Origin: Hymenobacter edaphi
GTDB lineage: Bacteria > Bacteroidota > Bacteroidia > Cytophagales > Hymenobacteraceae
Assembly (NCBI RefSeq): GCF_003258365.1
Contig: NZ_QHKM01000006.1
Coordinates: 124,001-188,000, forward strand
Length of the DNA: 64,000 nt
Reading direction: 5' to 3'
Position 1 is the first letter of the stretch; the number at the start of each line of letters is the position of its first letter. A program made the position numbers and the translations under genes. The notes beneath the pieces are model-generated. The model saw nothing but the letters and a program-made list of their open reading frames with translations. It made no database searches and was not told where the DNA came from. Of this stretch, positions 51,425 to 60,127 are shown piece by piece.

Positions 51425-53656
51425 ATGATCCACCCGTTCAAGACGTTTCAAACCTTCGGCCTGGCTGCGGGCCTGTTGTTTAGCGCCGCCCCGGCGGCCG
51501 TATTGCTGCCCGCCGCGCCCGCCGTGGCTCAGCAGCGCCAAAACATTACCCTCGAAGACCTGTGGGTGAAAGGCACCTTCGCCGCCCGCTCGGTGCAGGG
51601 CTTCAACTGGATGCGCGACGGCCGCTACTATTCCGCCCTCGACAAGGGCGAGGTGGTGCAGCACGACGTGACGACCGGCCAGGCTACCCAGACGCTGGTA
51701 AGCAGCCAGCAGCTGCGCCCCGCGGGTGCCGAGCAGCCCATCAGCGTGGACGGCTACGAGTTCAACGCCGACGAGCAGAAAATGCTCTTCAGCACCGCCA
51801 CCGAGCCCATCTACCGCCGCTCGACGCGCGCCAACTACTTCGTGTACGACCGCGCCGCCCAAAAGCTGCTGCCGCTGAGCAGCGGCGGCAAGCAGAGCTA
51901 CGCCACCTTCTCGCCCGACGGCCGCCGCGTGGCCTTCATGCGCCAGAACAACATGTACGTGGTCGACCTGCAGACCATGCAGGAAACGCCCATTACCACC
52001 GACGGACAGATCAACAAGCTCATCCACGGCGGCGGCGACTGGGTGTACGAGGAGGAGTTCGAGGTGTCGCGGGCGTTTAAATGGTCGCCCGACTCGAAAC
52101 AGCTGGCCTACATCAGCTTCGATGAAAGCCGGGTGCCCGAGTACAACCTGCAGGAGTGGGGCCCGCTCTACCCCAAGGACTACCGCTACAAGTACCCCAA
52201 GGCCGGCGAGCCGAACTCCATCGTGACCGTGTCGGTGTACGACGTGGAGGGCAAGCGCACGACCAAGATGGATATCGGCAGCGAGACGGATCAGTACATT
52301 CCGCGGCTGATGTGGACGCAGACGCCCGGCCTGCTGAGCATTCAGCGCACCAACCGCCTGCAGAACAAGCTGGAGCTGCTGCACGGCAACACCGCCACCG
52401 GCAAAACCGACGTGGTGTGGACCGATACCGACAAGGCCTACGTGGACGTGACCGACGATTTGCGTTACCTGAAAAACGGCAAGCAGTTCGTGGTGACGTC
52501 GGAGCGCGACGGGTACCGCCACATCTACCTCTTCGACATGAAGGGCAAGCTGGTGCAGCAGCTCACCAAAGGCGCATGGGAAGTGTCGGAGTTTGTGGGC
52601 GTGGACGAAGCCAAGGGCCAGGCCTACTACCTCTCGGCCGAGGCCTCGCCGCTGCAGCGCCACCTCTACCGCGTCGACCTGAAGGGCAAAAACAAAACCC
52701 GCCTGGGCGAAGCCGGCAACGGCACCGACGTGGTGAACATGAGCCCCGACTTCCGCTACTACCTCAACTACCACTCGGCCGCCGACGAGCCGCAGACGGT
52801 GAGCCTGCGCAACGGGCAGGACGGCAAGCTGGTGAAAGTGCTCGAAGACAACGCCAAGCTCAAGCAGCGCATGCAGGAGTACGGCTTCGTGCCCCAGGAA
52901 ACCTTCTCGTTCAAGACCTCGGAGGGCGTCACGCTCAACGGCTGCACCATCAAGCCGGCCACCATGGAAGCCGGCAAAAAATACCCGGTGCTGACCTTCC
53001 TCTACGGCGGGCCCGGCTCGCAGAAAGTGCTCGACAAGTGGAACAGTGTGGACTACTACACCTGGTTCCAGATGCTGGCTCAGCAGGGCTACGTGGTGGC
53101 CATCGTGGACAACCGCGGTACCGGCGGGCGCGGCGCGGAGTTCAAGAAGTGCACCTACGCGCAGATGGGCAAGCTCGAAACCATCGACCAGGGCGAGGCC
53201 GTGAAGTACCTCGGCGCCCAGCCCTGGGCCGATAAGGGCCGCATCGGCATCTTCGGCTGGAGCTACGGCGGCTACCTGGCGGCCCTGGCCATGACCAAAA
53301 ACGCCGACCTCTACAAAGCCGGTATTTCGGTGGCCCCGGTGACGAACTGGCGCTACTACGACACCATTTACAGCGAGCGGTACCTGAAAACTCCGCAGGA
53401 CAATGCCGCCGGCTACGACGACAACTCGCCGGTGCAGTTTGCCAACCTGCTGAAGGGCAAGTACCTGCTGGTGCACGGCACCGGCGACGACAACGTGCAC
53501 TTCCAGAACTCGGTGGCCTTTACCGACGCGCTGGTGAAGGCCAACAAGGACTTCGAGCAGCTATATTATCCTAACCGCAACCACGGCATCTACGGCGGCA
53601 ACACCCGCCTGCACCTGTTCCGGCAGATGACCAACTTCCTGCTGCAGAACCTGTAG
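51425..53656 (+). CDS. Dipeptidyl peptidase IV, S9 family, exported
   Basis: A 743-residue secreted or periplasmic serine peptidase that removes X-Pro or X-Ala dipeptides from N-termini. The signal peptide is long, ending near AVAQQ. A beta-propeller precedes the catalytic part; the DPP IV signature DWVYEEEF lies near residue 205 and holds the Glu pair that binds the peptide amine. The triad is Ser613 (GWSYGG), Asp688 (GDDNVH region) and His720 (NHGIYG). The ATG at 51425 is 23 bp after a -7 box. It is monocistronic and divergent from a lipoprotein gene. Confidence 0.95.
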   Translation: MIHPFKTFQTFGLAAGLLFSAAPAAVLLPAAPAVAQQRQNITLEDLWVKGTFAARSVQGFNWMRDGRYYSALDKGEVVQHDVTTGQATQTLVSSQQLRPAGAEQPISVDGYEFNADEQKMLFSTATEPIYRRSTRANYFVYDRAAQKLLPLSSGGKQSYATFSPDGRRVAFMRQNNMYVVDLQTMQETPITTDGQINKLIHGGGDWVYEEEFEVSRAFKWSPDSKQLAYISFDESRVPEYNLQEWGPLYPKDYRYKYPKAGEPNSIVTVSVYDVEGKRTTKMDIGSETDQYIPRLMWTQTPGLLSIQRTNRLQNKLELLHGNTATGKTDVVWTDTDKAYVDVTDDLRYLKNGKQFVVTSERDGYRHIYLFDMKGKLVQQLTKGAWEVSEFVGVDEAKGQAYYLSAEASPLQRHLYRVDLKGKNKTRLGEAGNGTDVVNMSPDFRYYLNYHSAADEPQTVSLRNGQDGKLVKVLEDNAKLKQRMQEYGFVPQETFSFKTSEGVTLNGCTIKPATMEAGKKYPVLTFLYGGPGSQKVLDKWNSVDYYTWFQMLAQQGYVVAIVDNRGTGGRGAEFKKCTYAQMGKLETIDQGEAVKYLGAQPWADKGRIGIFGWSYGGYLAALAMTKNADLYKAGISVAPVTNWRYYDTIYSERYLKTPQDNAAGYDDNSPVQFANLLKGKYLLVHGTGDDNVHFQNSVAFTDALVKANKDFEQLYYPNRNHGIYGGNTRLHLFRQMTNFLLQNL

Positions 53657-53753
53657 GCCCGGCTGGCCGCACGGCGGCTGCCGTCCGGCTAATGGCCGTC
53701 GGAATCGAGCGTTTTTTGCCGCCGCAAGACGGCTAAAACGTTATAAGTCAGAA

Positions 53754-53836
53754 AAAAGCCCGTTTTTCGGTCTGAGCTTCGTGGCTGCGCCTTCCCGCGG
53801 GAAGGCCGGCGGTGGCCAGTCGGAAGACGGGCTTTT
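53754..53836. repeat. AAAAGCCCGTTTTTCGG-type inverted repeat
   Basis: Imperfect arms (53754-53774 with 53817-53836), about 17 of 20 matching, around an inner perfect palindrome CTTCCCGCGGGAAG at 53791-53804. It lies in the 252-bp DPP IV/lipoprotein spacer and could terminate DPP IV transcription. Confidence 0.75.
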
Positions 53837-53908
53837 GGCGTTGGAAGGGTAAGAAAATGCGCGGCGCGTCGTTCCTGCGGCGCTGTTTCTGCGTAAAGCC
53901 TCGTCGAT

Positions 53909-55057
53909 ATGCGCACGTCCCGACTGAATCCTGTGCTGCTGGGCGCACTGCTGCTGGGCGCGGCCGCCTGCCAGCGCGAAACTGCTGCTCGCACCGAAAA
54001 GCCGAACCCGGCCACTGAGGTAGCCGCCGCTGATACTGCCCTGCCCGCCGAGGCTCCCATAGCCACGCGCCGCGACTGGCACCGCCTCACCCGGCGCACC
54101 AACCCGCGCGCCCCACTGATTCGCTACGCCGCCGTGCGCCGCCCGGCCAGCCTGCCCGCGCCCGCGCTGCCCACCGAGGCCCGCCTGTTCGACCTCACGC
54201 TTAAGCCCAGCGAGTTTTTTCGCATCGACCCCACCCAGCCCGCCGAAGTGCGCGGCCGCGAGGGCACAACGGTGCGCCTGCCCGCCGGCGCCCTGCTCGA
54301 CGCCCGCCAGCAGCCCGCGCAGGAACCGGTGTGGCTGGAGCTGAAGGAGTGCCTGGCTTTGGCGGACCTGCTGCTCTCCGACCACGTCAGCACCGGCCCC
54401 GACGGCACGCCCATGCAGGCCGGCGGCATGGTGCTGGTGCGCGCCGTGACCAGCAAGGGTCAGGCCCTGCACCTGGCGCCCGGCGCCGCCATCGAGCTGA
54501 GCCTGCCCGCCGAGCTGCACGCCGGCCGCCAGCTCTACCACAGCCCCGACCGCCAGCACTGGGCCGCCCTGCCCAACGATGTGGCTCCGGAAAGCGGCCC
54601 GGCCTACGCCCAGGCGTCCTCCACCGCCGGCAGCAGCATCCTCGATACGCCCGCCGAAAGCAGCGCCAGCAGCAACCCCGAGCCGCTGGCGGCCCTGGCA
54701 GAGCCCGGTGCCGACTGGCTGCGTAGCCCCGAGCTAGGCTGGCTGAGCTGCCTGCGCGGCTGGCACACCGAGGGCGGCAATCAGCTGCTGGTGCCCACCG
54801 AGGCCGATGACCACACCGTCGTGCGCCTGGTGTACCCCGAAGCCGGCGTTATCCTGGCCGGGCAGCCGCAGGCCGCGGGTTACGCTTTCCAGGGCCTGCC
54901 CACCCAGCAGCGGGCGGTGCTGGTGGGCCTGCGCTACGAGGGCGGCAACGCCTTTCTGGCCGTGCAGTCCCTGGCCCCCGGCGACACGGCCGCGCCGCTG
55001 GAATTCCGCGAAGTCAGCCTCGCCGACATCGAGCAGCGGCTGCAGGAGCTGCGCTAA
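53909..55057 (+). CDS. Bacteroidota surface lipoprotein of unknown function
   Basis: A 382-residue lipoprotein: MRTSRLNPVLLGALLLGAAAC with lipobox AAAC (Cys21). After a Pro/Arg-rich linker comes a beta-sandwich-like region (about 85-200): FFRIDPTQPAEVRGREGTTVRLPAGALLD, then ECLALADLLLSDH, TGPDGTPMQAGGMVLVRA and GAAIELSLPA. I recognise this pattern from uncharacterised Bacteroidota proteins (often ZU5-like). A second domain (about 240-382) has TEADDHTVVRLVYPEAGVILAG and a final amphipathic helix. No enzyme motif is seen. Confidence 0.72.
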   Translation: MRTSRLNPVLLGALLLGAAACQRETAARTEKPNPATEVAAADTALPAEAPIATRRDWHRLTRRTNPRAPLIRYAAVRRPASLPAPALPTEARLFDLTLKPSEFFRIDPTQPAEVRGREGTTVRLPAGALLDARQQPAQEPVWLELKECLALADLLLSDHVSTGPDGTPMQAGGMVLVRAVTSKGQALHLAPGAAIELSLPAELHAGRQLYHSPDRQHWAALPNDVAPESGPAYAQASSTAGSSILDTPAESSASSNPEPLAALAEPGADWLRSPELGWLSCLRGWHTEGGNQLLVPTEADDHTVVRLVYPEAGVILAGQPQAAGYAFQGLPTQQRAVLVGLRYEGGNAFLAVQSLAPGDTAAPLEFREVSLADIEQRLQELR

Positions 55058-55100
55058 CCGCCCGGGCTCATGGCCCGCCCCGATTCGGGAGTGGGGGCGC

Positions 55101-55108
55101 TACCTTTG
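55101..55108 (+). promoter_or_regulatory. -7 box TACCTTTG of the GT39-like gene
   Basis: A perfect TAnnTTTG match 39 bp before the ATG at 55148. Confidence 0.6.
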
Positions 55109-55147
55109 CGGCGGCGCGGCCATCAGCTGTGGCCGCTTATCCCGGGT

Positions 55148-56668
55148 ATGAACTTGTCTTTTCTGGCCACGCGCACGGTGCCGCGCTGGTTCTGGCCCGT
55201 GCTGCTGGGGCTGAATTTCCTGGTGCACCTGCCGTTTTTCGGCCTGCCACCCAAGGGCGCGCACTCCTGGCGGCAGTGCAACACCATGGCCGTGGCCCGC
55301 AACCTCTACGAGGAGGGCATGAACCCCCTGCGCCCCCGCGTAGACCGGCGCGGCGCCTCCGATGGCGTGACGGGGATGCAATTCCCGGCCTACGAGTGGG
55401 CCGTGGCCGCTGGCTACCAGGTGCTGGGCTTCCACGAGAGCATTCCGCGGGTGGTCAACTGGCTGATTTTCGCCGCTGGGCTGGCCACCTTCTACGCCCT
55501 GGCCCGACGGCTGAGCGGCTCGGGCTGGGCAGCGGCGGTGGGCACCTGGGCCCTGGCCTGGAGCCCCGAGTTGTTCTACCACAGCATCAACGCCCTGCCC
55601 GACGTGCTGGCCCTCTCGGCCTCCATCGGCGGGCTGTACTACTTCCTGCGTTGGTACCAAGCTGAAGACGCTCACCCCGGTAGCTACGCGCTGGCCCTGC
55701 TGCTGACCACGCTGGCCGGCCTCACCAAGCTGCAATACCTGGCCATCGGCGCGCCCATTGCCGTGCTCATCCTGCGCGACCTGTGGCTGCGCCGCCTGCC
55801 GTGGCGGCGCCTGCCCGCGCTGGGGCTTTTCGCGGCCGTGGCCGTAGGAGTGCCGCTGGCCTGGTACGCCCGTGCCGTGCGACTGATCAAGGAATCGGGC
55901 TTAGCTGATTTCGGGCTGGAGCTGCGCCCGGCCGACAGCCTAAGCACCGCCGTGCGCATCCTGCGCGAAAACCTGCTTTCCGATTTGCCGGAACTGCTCG
56001 TCGGCTTTCCCGGCTTCGTGCTGCTGGTGGTGGGCTTGGTGGCTCTGGTGCGCGCGGGCTACGTCCGGCGGTTCTGGTTTCTGCCGATGCTGGCCTGGGC
56101 GGTGGTGCTGCTGGCCTATCACCTGATCGAGCTGAGCCAGATGGACGTGCACCAGTACTACATGCTGCCCTACCTGCCGCTGCTGATGCTGACGGTGGCC
56201 TTGGGCGCCGCCTGGCTGCAGCCCCGGCACCGGGGCGCCCTCTGGCTGGCATTGCTGCTGGGGCTGCAGCCCGTGGCCGCCGCCATCCGGGTGATTCCCA
56301 GCCGCTGGGGCGGCGGCCCGCGCGAAATACCGGCCGAGCTGTACTACCCCGAATCCCGCGCCGCCCTGGAAACCGCCGTGCCCAACGACGCACTCTGCCT
56401 CGTCGGCCCCGATATATCCGGCTGCAAGTACTTCTACTTCCTGCACAAAAAGGGCTTCGGCTTCGGCGCCCCTGAGGACCTATGGAATGCCAAGCCCGAC
56501 GGCAGCACCCTGCTCGACAGCGCCGTGCGCAACGGCGCCCGCTACCTCTACACCAACGACTCCACCGCGCTCGGCAACGCACGGGTGCGGCCGTACCTGG
56601 GCCGCGAAATCAAGCGGGTAGGGGAGTTTCGGGTGCTGGAGCTGCGCCGGCCGTTAGCTACAGACTGA
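55148..56668 (+). CDS. GT-C (GT39/ArnT-like) membrane glycosyltransferase
   Basis: A 506-residue inner-membrane protein with about ten to twelve membrane segments. The first periplasmic loop carries FGLPPKGAHSWRQCNTMAVARNLYEEG, whose His/Trp/Arg set resembles the HSWRQ motif of GT39 members and replaces the Asp of the DE motif seen in ArnT. LYYFLRWYQ and the YLPLLMLT segment are typical. A hydrophilic C-terminal domain (from about residue 400) follows. Such enzymes transfer sugars from polyprenyl phosphate donors to lipid A or proteins at the periplasmic face. The donor is not known; a GT2 enzyme at 62041 is a candidate donor synthase. Confidence 0.8.
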   Translation: MNLSFLATRTVPRWFWPVLLGLNFLVHLPFFGLPPKGAHSWRQCNTMAVARNLYEEGMNPLRPRVDRRGASDGVTGMQFPAYEWAVAAGYQVLGFHESIPRVVNWLIFAAGLATFYALARRLSGSGWAAAVGTWALAWSPELFYHSINALPDVLALSASIGGLYYFLRWYQAEDAHPGSYALALLLTTLAGLTKLQYLAIGAPIAVLILRDLWLRRLPWRRLPALGLFAAVAVGVPLAWYARAVRLIKESGLADFGLELRPADSLSTAVRILRENLLSDLPELLVGFPGFVLLVVGLVALVRAGYVRRFWFLPMLAWAVVLLAYHLIELSQMDVHQYYMLPYLPLLMLTVALGAAWLQPRHRGALWLALLLGLQPVAAAIRVIPSRWGGGPREIPAELYYPESRAALETAVPNDALCLVGPDISGCKYFYFLHKKGFGFGAPEDLWNAKPDGSTLLDSAVRNGARYLYTNDSTALGNARVRPYLGREIKRVGEFRVLELRRPLATD

Positions 56669-56675
56669 CCTGTTA

Positions 56676-57032
56676 TCAGTCCCGCAGCGCCTGGGCATAA
56701 TCCCGCAGCGCATTGATGAGGTAGAGCAGCAGCCCGAGCAAAAGCGCAAGTACTGCCACTCCCGTCCAAGCGCCGTTGACCACCGATGGTTTGGGGTGAC
56801 GAATCAGCCGAGCCAGCGCCACTAGGTTCAGCACTTCGCCGCCGAGAACCAGCCCGGTGGCCAGCAAGGTCTGGTGACGGGTATGGGTGCTCAGCAGGTG
56901 ATTGGTACTTACTTCAATGGCGGCCACAAATAGCAGCGCCTGCCACAGAAGCGTACCGCCCACCACGGCCCCCGCGCTCAGCCAGAAATGCTTCCAACTA
57001 TGCTCGGTTGCCAGTGGCACAGGGCCGCTCAC
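56676..57032 (-). CDS. Small membrane protein translationally coupled to aldehyde dehydrogenase
   Basis: A 118-residue protein with three to four membrane segments (LSAGAVVGGTLLWQALLFVAAI, LLATGLVLGGEVLNLVALA, WTGVAVLALLLGLLLYLINAL). The GTG start at 57032 overlaps the TGA stop of the upstream aldehyde dehydrogenase by GTGA, a pattern of translational coupling. It is the downstream partner in a two-gene operon. I do not recognise the family; the coupling argues that it is a real gene and possibly a membrane anchor or transporter for an aldehyde-pathway substrate. Confidence 0.7.
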   Translation of the reverse strand: MSGPVPLATEHSWKHFWLSAGAVVGGTLLWQALLFVAAIEVSTNHLLSTHTRHQTLLATGLVLGGEVLNLVALARLIRHPKPSVVNGAWTGVAVLALLLGLLLYLINALRDYAQALRD

Positions 57033-58471
57033 AGCTTCACCGTAATGCTTTGCGGCTCGGTGAAGAAGCGCAGCGCCTCCAGCCCGCCCTCGCGCCCCAC
57101 GCCCGAGCTTTTCATGCCGCCGAAGGGCGTGCGCAGGTCGCGGTGCAGCCAGGTATTCACCCACACGATGCCCGACTGCAGCTCGTGGGCCACGCGGTGG
57201 GCCCGGTGCAGGTCGCGCGTCCAGATGGTGGCAGCCAGGCCGTACTCGGTGCCGTTGGCCCAGGCCAGCACTTCCTCCTCGGTGTCGAAGGGCGTGAGCG
57301 TGACGACCGGCCCAAAGATTTCCTCGCGGTTGACGCGGCAGTCGGGCGCCAGGCCTTCGAACACCGTGGGCTGCAGGAAATAGCCCTCGGCGCAGCGGCC
57401 CGGCAGCTGCACCCGCTGCCCGCCGGCCAGCAGCCGGCCGCCTTCCTCGTGAGCCAGCGCTATGTAGCCCAGGACTTTCTGTAAATGAGCCTCGCTCACC
57501 AGCGCGCCCTGCCGGCTGCCGGCGTCCTGCGGGTCGCCCACGGTGAGCTGGGCCACGCCGGCCAGAAACTGCTCCCGGAACTGCTCGTAAACCGGACGCT
57601 CCACGAAGAGGCGCGAGCCGCACAGGCAGATCTGGCCCTGGTTGGCGAAGGAGCTGCGCAGGCTGGTCTGTACGGCCTCTTGCAGGTCGCAGTCGGCAAA
57701 GATGAGGTTGGGGTTCTTGCCACCCAGCTCCAGCGACAGTTTCTTGAACATGGGCGCGGCCGTGCGGGCAATATGCTCGCCCGTCTTGGTGCCGCCCGTG
57801 AAGCTGATGGCCTTGATGGCCGGGTGCTCGATGATGGCCTGCCCCGCGCCCGGCCCGGTGCCGTGCACGATGTTGAGCACCCCCGCCGGCAGCCCTGCTT
57901 CGATGCATAGCTCGCTCAGCAGAAAGGCCGTGTAGGGCGTGATTTCCGAAGGCTTGGCCACCACGCAGCAGCCCGCCGCCAGCGCCGGCGCAATCTTCCA
58001 GGTGAAGAGGTACAGCGGCAGGTTCCAGGGCGAGATGCAGCCGACCACGCCCAGCGGGTGGCGCACGGTATAGTTCAGCGCCACGCCCTCCTGAAAGTGC
58101 GTTTCGGAGGCAAAGTGCTGGGCGGCCGTGCCGAAGAAGGCAAAGTTGCTGGCCGCCCGCGGAATGTCGACCACACGCGCCAAACTCACCGGCTTGCCGT
58201 TGTCCTGGCTTTCGGCCTGGGCCAGCCGCTCCAGGTCGCGCTCGATCAGCTCGCTGATGCGCACCAGCAGCCGGCCGCGCTCCTCGGCCGGCAAGCGGCG
58301 CCAAGCGGGCAGGGCGGCTTCGGCGGCCTGCACGGCCCGGGCCACGTCCTGAGCATCCGAATCGGGAATGTGGCTGAACACGCGGCCGGTGGCGGGCTCC
58401 ACGTTGGGCAAGTAGCGGCCGCCTGCCGGAGCCGCCAGCGCGCCATTAATATAATTTTGCAGGTGTAGCAT
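57029..58471 (-). CDS. Aldehyde dehydrogenase, muconic-semialdehyde type
   Basis: A 480-residue NAD(P)-dependent aldehyde dehydrogenase. Catalytic residues: Asn150 (PWNLPL), Lys173 (AKPSE), Glu248 (LELGG) and the nucleophile Cys282 in NQGQICLCGSR. The phrase SFANQGQICLCGSR resembles the ALDH8/2-aminomuconic and 2-hydroxymuconic semialdehyde dehydrogenase group, which act in tryptophan or aromatic-ring degradation. No other kynurenine-pathway gene is nearby, so the substrate stays open. The ATG at 58471 is the start; the 384-bp upstream spacer is AT-richer and probably holds its promoter. Confidence 0.92.
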   Translation of the reverse strand: MLHLQNYINGALAAPAGGRYLPNVEPATGRVFSHIPDSDAQDVARAVQAAEAALPAWRRLPAEERGRLLVRISELIERDLERLAQAESQDNGKPVSLARVVDIPRAASNFAFFGTAAQHFASETHFQEGVALNYTVRHPLGVVGCISPWNLPLYLFTWKIAPALAAGCCVVAKPSEITPYTAFLLSELCIEAGLPAGVLNIVHGTGPGAGQAIIEHPAIKAISFTGGTKTGEHIARTAAPMFKKLSLELGGKNPNLIFADCDLQEAVQTSLRSSFANQGQICLCGSRLFVERPVYEQFREQFLAGVAQLTVGDPQDAGSRQGALVSEAHLQKVLGYIALAHEEGGRLLAGGQRVQLPGRCAEGYFLQPTVFEGLAPDCRVNREEIFGPVVTLTPFDTEEEVLAWANGTEYGLAATIWTRDLHRAHRVAHELQSGIVWVNTWLHRDLRTPFGGMKSSGVGREGGLEALRFFTEPQSITVKL

Positions 58472-58855
58472 ACAGAGCTCAGGAGTTGGTCACTAGGCAG
58501 TTAGCTGCCATCGGGCCGGGTGGGGGTGGGCCGCAAAGCTACTAGGCCGGGCCGCAGTCGTCCAACCCGGCCCCACAAGTCCAAGTTTTCGGGAATGTTG
58601 CTATTTGCAGTAAAAGCGGTCAAACCGCTGAAAATCGGCAGTTAAGAGAGGAAAAGCAGCTGTTTAGATACGATTTGCCACAATTAAGTTATATTAGTGG
58701 CACTTCTGGAGCTGTTGGATTAGTTTCCGGGATAATTCCTCGCACGGATGCTCGGTTTTTCCCCGGGTAGCAGCTGCTGACGAGTACTTTTCCCGGGTCC
58801 ACCACCTCCGAAACGCGCACATCTCTTGCTCCTCCGATCCGCTTCCCCGGCGCCT
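58472..58855. other. 384-bp gene-free divergent spacer
   Basis: There is no ORF with coding character. The centre (about 58570-58740) is clearly more AT-rich than the rest of the window, with TTAAGTTATATTAGTGG near 58685, suited to promoters for the divergent aldehyde dehydrogenase and PIG-L-like genes. I see no tRNA-like or riboswitch-like fold. Confidence 0.6.
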
Positions 58856-60073
58856 ATGGGCCAACTGTTACTCCGCTGTTTCTGTTTTTACGGGCTGTTG
58901 TGCGCCTTGCTGACCGGCAAGGCCCAGGCGCAGAGCACCCCGCCGCCGCCGCCCAGCGCGTCGGTGTTCATCACCGCCCACCAGGACGACTGGCAGCTGT
59001 TCATGGGCAGCCGCGCCTACGACAACGTGCAGCGGCACCGCAAAGTGGTGTTCATCATCATCACCGCCGGGCAGGGCGACCAGCCGGCCGACGCGTTCTG
59101 GAAAGCCCGTGAGCAGGGCTGCCTGAATTCGGCCCGCACCGCCTGCGACCCGAACGCGGGCAAGCTGCCGCCGCCGGTGTTTTCCAAAGTAACCATTCGG
59201 GGCCACGGCCTGACGGTTTCCTACTACCGCAACACGGTGGTGTACTTCCTGCGCGTGCCCGACGGGGGCGGCCGGGGGCAGGGCTTTAGCTTTTGCAACT
59301 TCCAGACCCTGACCAAGCTGCGCGAAGGCCAGGGCGGCCCGCTGAAAGCCCTGGACGGCAGCACGCAGTACAACTCCTGGAGCGACCTGACCGGCACGGT
59401 GCGCGACATCATTCGCCGCGAAATCCGGCCCAGCTGGACGCTGTGGGTGCACAGCCCCAACCCGGACGCCCGCGCAAATCCCAACGACCACGCCGACCAC
59501 GTGTCGGCCGGCCTGATTGCGGGTACGGCCACCCAGGGCATGGATTGCCGCCGCCTGCTCTACTGCGGCTACGATATCCGCAACCGCGCCGCGAACCTGA
59601 ACGAGGCGCAGAAAGCCAAGCAAACCGCCATGTTTGCCGCCTACTGCCAGGCCATGACGGAGCGCGGGCAGCCCAGCGGCTGGCAGCCCGACCACCTCTG
59701 CTGGCTGGGCCGGCAGTACAGCACGCTGGTGCATTCCTCGACCACCCCGAACCCCTCCGCCGCCACGGCCGCCCGCATGCGCACCGACAGCCTGCTGACG
59801 GCGCCGGCGCAGGTGGCGCTGGGCGTGCCCGCTCCTAACCCCTGCACCGCCTCCAGCGTGGTGACCTATGAGCTGCCCGCCGCCGCAGCCGTCAACCTGA
59901 GCCTGTACGACCTGCAGGGGCGGCTGATCAAAACCCTGGTGCAGGCCCAGCAGCAAGCCGGGCACTACGAGGTGTGGCTCGACGTGAATCAGTTTCCGGC
60001 TACCGGCGTGTACCTGTGCCGCCTGCAGGCCGGTTCGGTGCTCCGCTCGCAGCGGGTGCAGATCGAGCAATAA
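58856..60073 (+). CDS. T9SS-secreted PIG-L-family deacetylase-like protein
   Basis: A 405-residue secreted protein: the ATG at 58856 gives MGQLLLRCFCFYGLL...AQAQ as signal. The catalytic domain has the PIG-L motif as TAHQDDWQLFMG (about residue 40) and the third zinc-site part as NDHADH (about 215), both characteristic of zinc-dependent N-acetyl sugar deacetylases; the usual Glu after Asp-Asp is Trp here. A C-terminal T9SS sorting domain (about 325-405) has VPAPNPC, the strand NLSLYDLQGRLI and the terminal GVYLCRLQAGSVLRSQRVQIEQ, so the protein should reach the surface or be released. Function is inferred from motif only. Confidence 0.85.
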   Translation: MGQLLLRCFCFYGLLCALLTGKAQAQSTPPPPPSASVFITAHQDDWQLFMGSRAYDNVQRHRKVVFIIITAGQGDQPADAFWKAREQGCLNSARTACDPNAGKLPPPVFSKVTIRGHGLTVSYYRNTVVYFLRVPDGGGRGQGFSFCNFQTLTKLREGQGGPLKALDGSTQYNSWSDLTGTVRDIIRREIRPSWTLWVHSPNPDARANPNDHADHVSAGLIAGTATQGMDCRRLLYCGYDIRNRAANLNEAQKAKQTAMFAAYCQAMTERGQPSGWQPDHLCWLGRQYSTLVHSSTTPNPSAATAARMRTDSLLTAPAQVALGVPAPNPCTASSVVTYELPAAAAVNLSLYDLQGRLIKTLVQAQQQAGHYEVWLDVNQFPATGVYLCRLQAGSVLRSQRVQIEQ

Positions 60074-60127
60074 GCCCGAGTGGCGGCCAGCGCCTATTTT
60101 TGGCGCTTCTTACCTGAGTCAGACTGT

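Noticed and set aside
50339-53500. A 1053-codon minus-strand frame covering the DPP IV gene
   Set aside because: Only the last 313 codons (from 51280) have a signal peptide and sense composition; the rest is antisense to a well-supported DPP IV gene and is open because of GC-rich codon bias.
58472-58855. tRNA or small RNA gene in the AT-rich spacer
   Set aside because: I could not build a cloverleaf or a hairpin-plus-T-run; it is best explained as promoter DNA.
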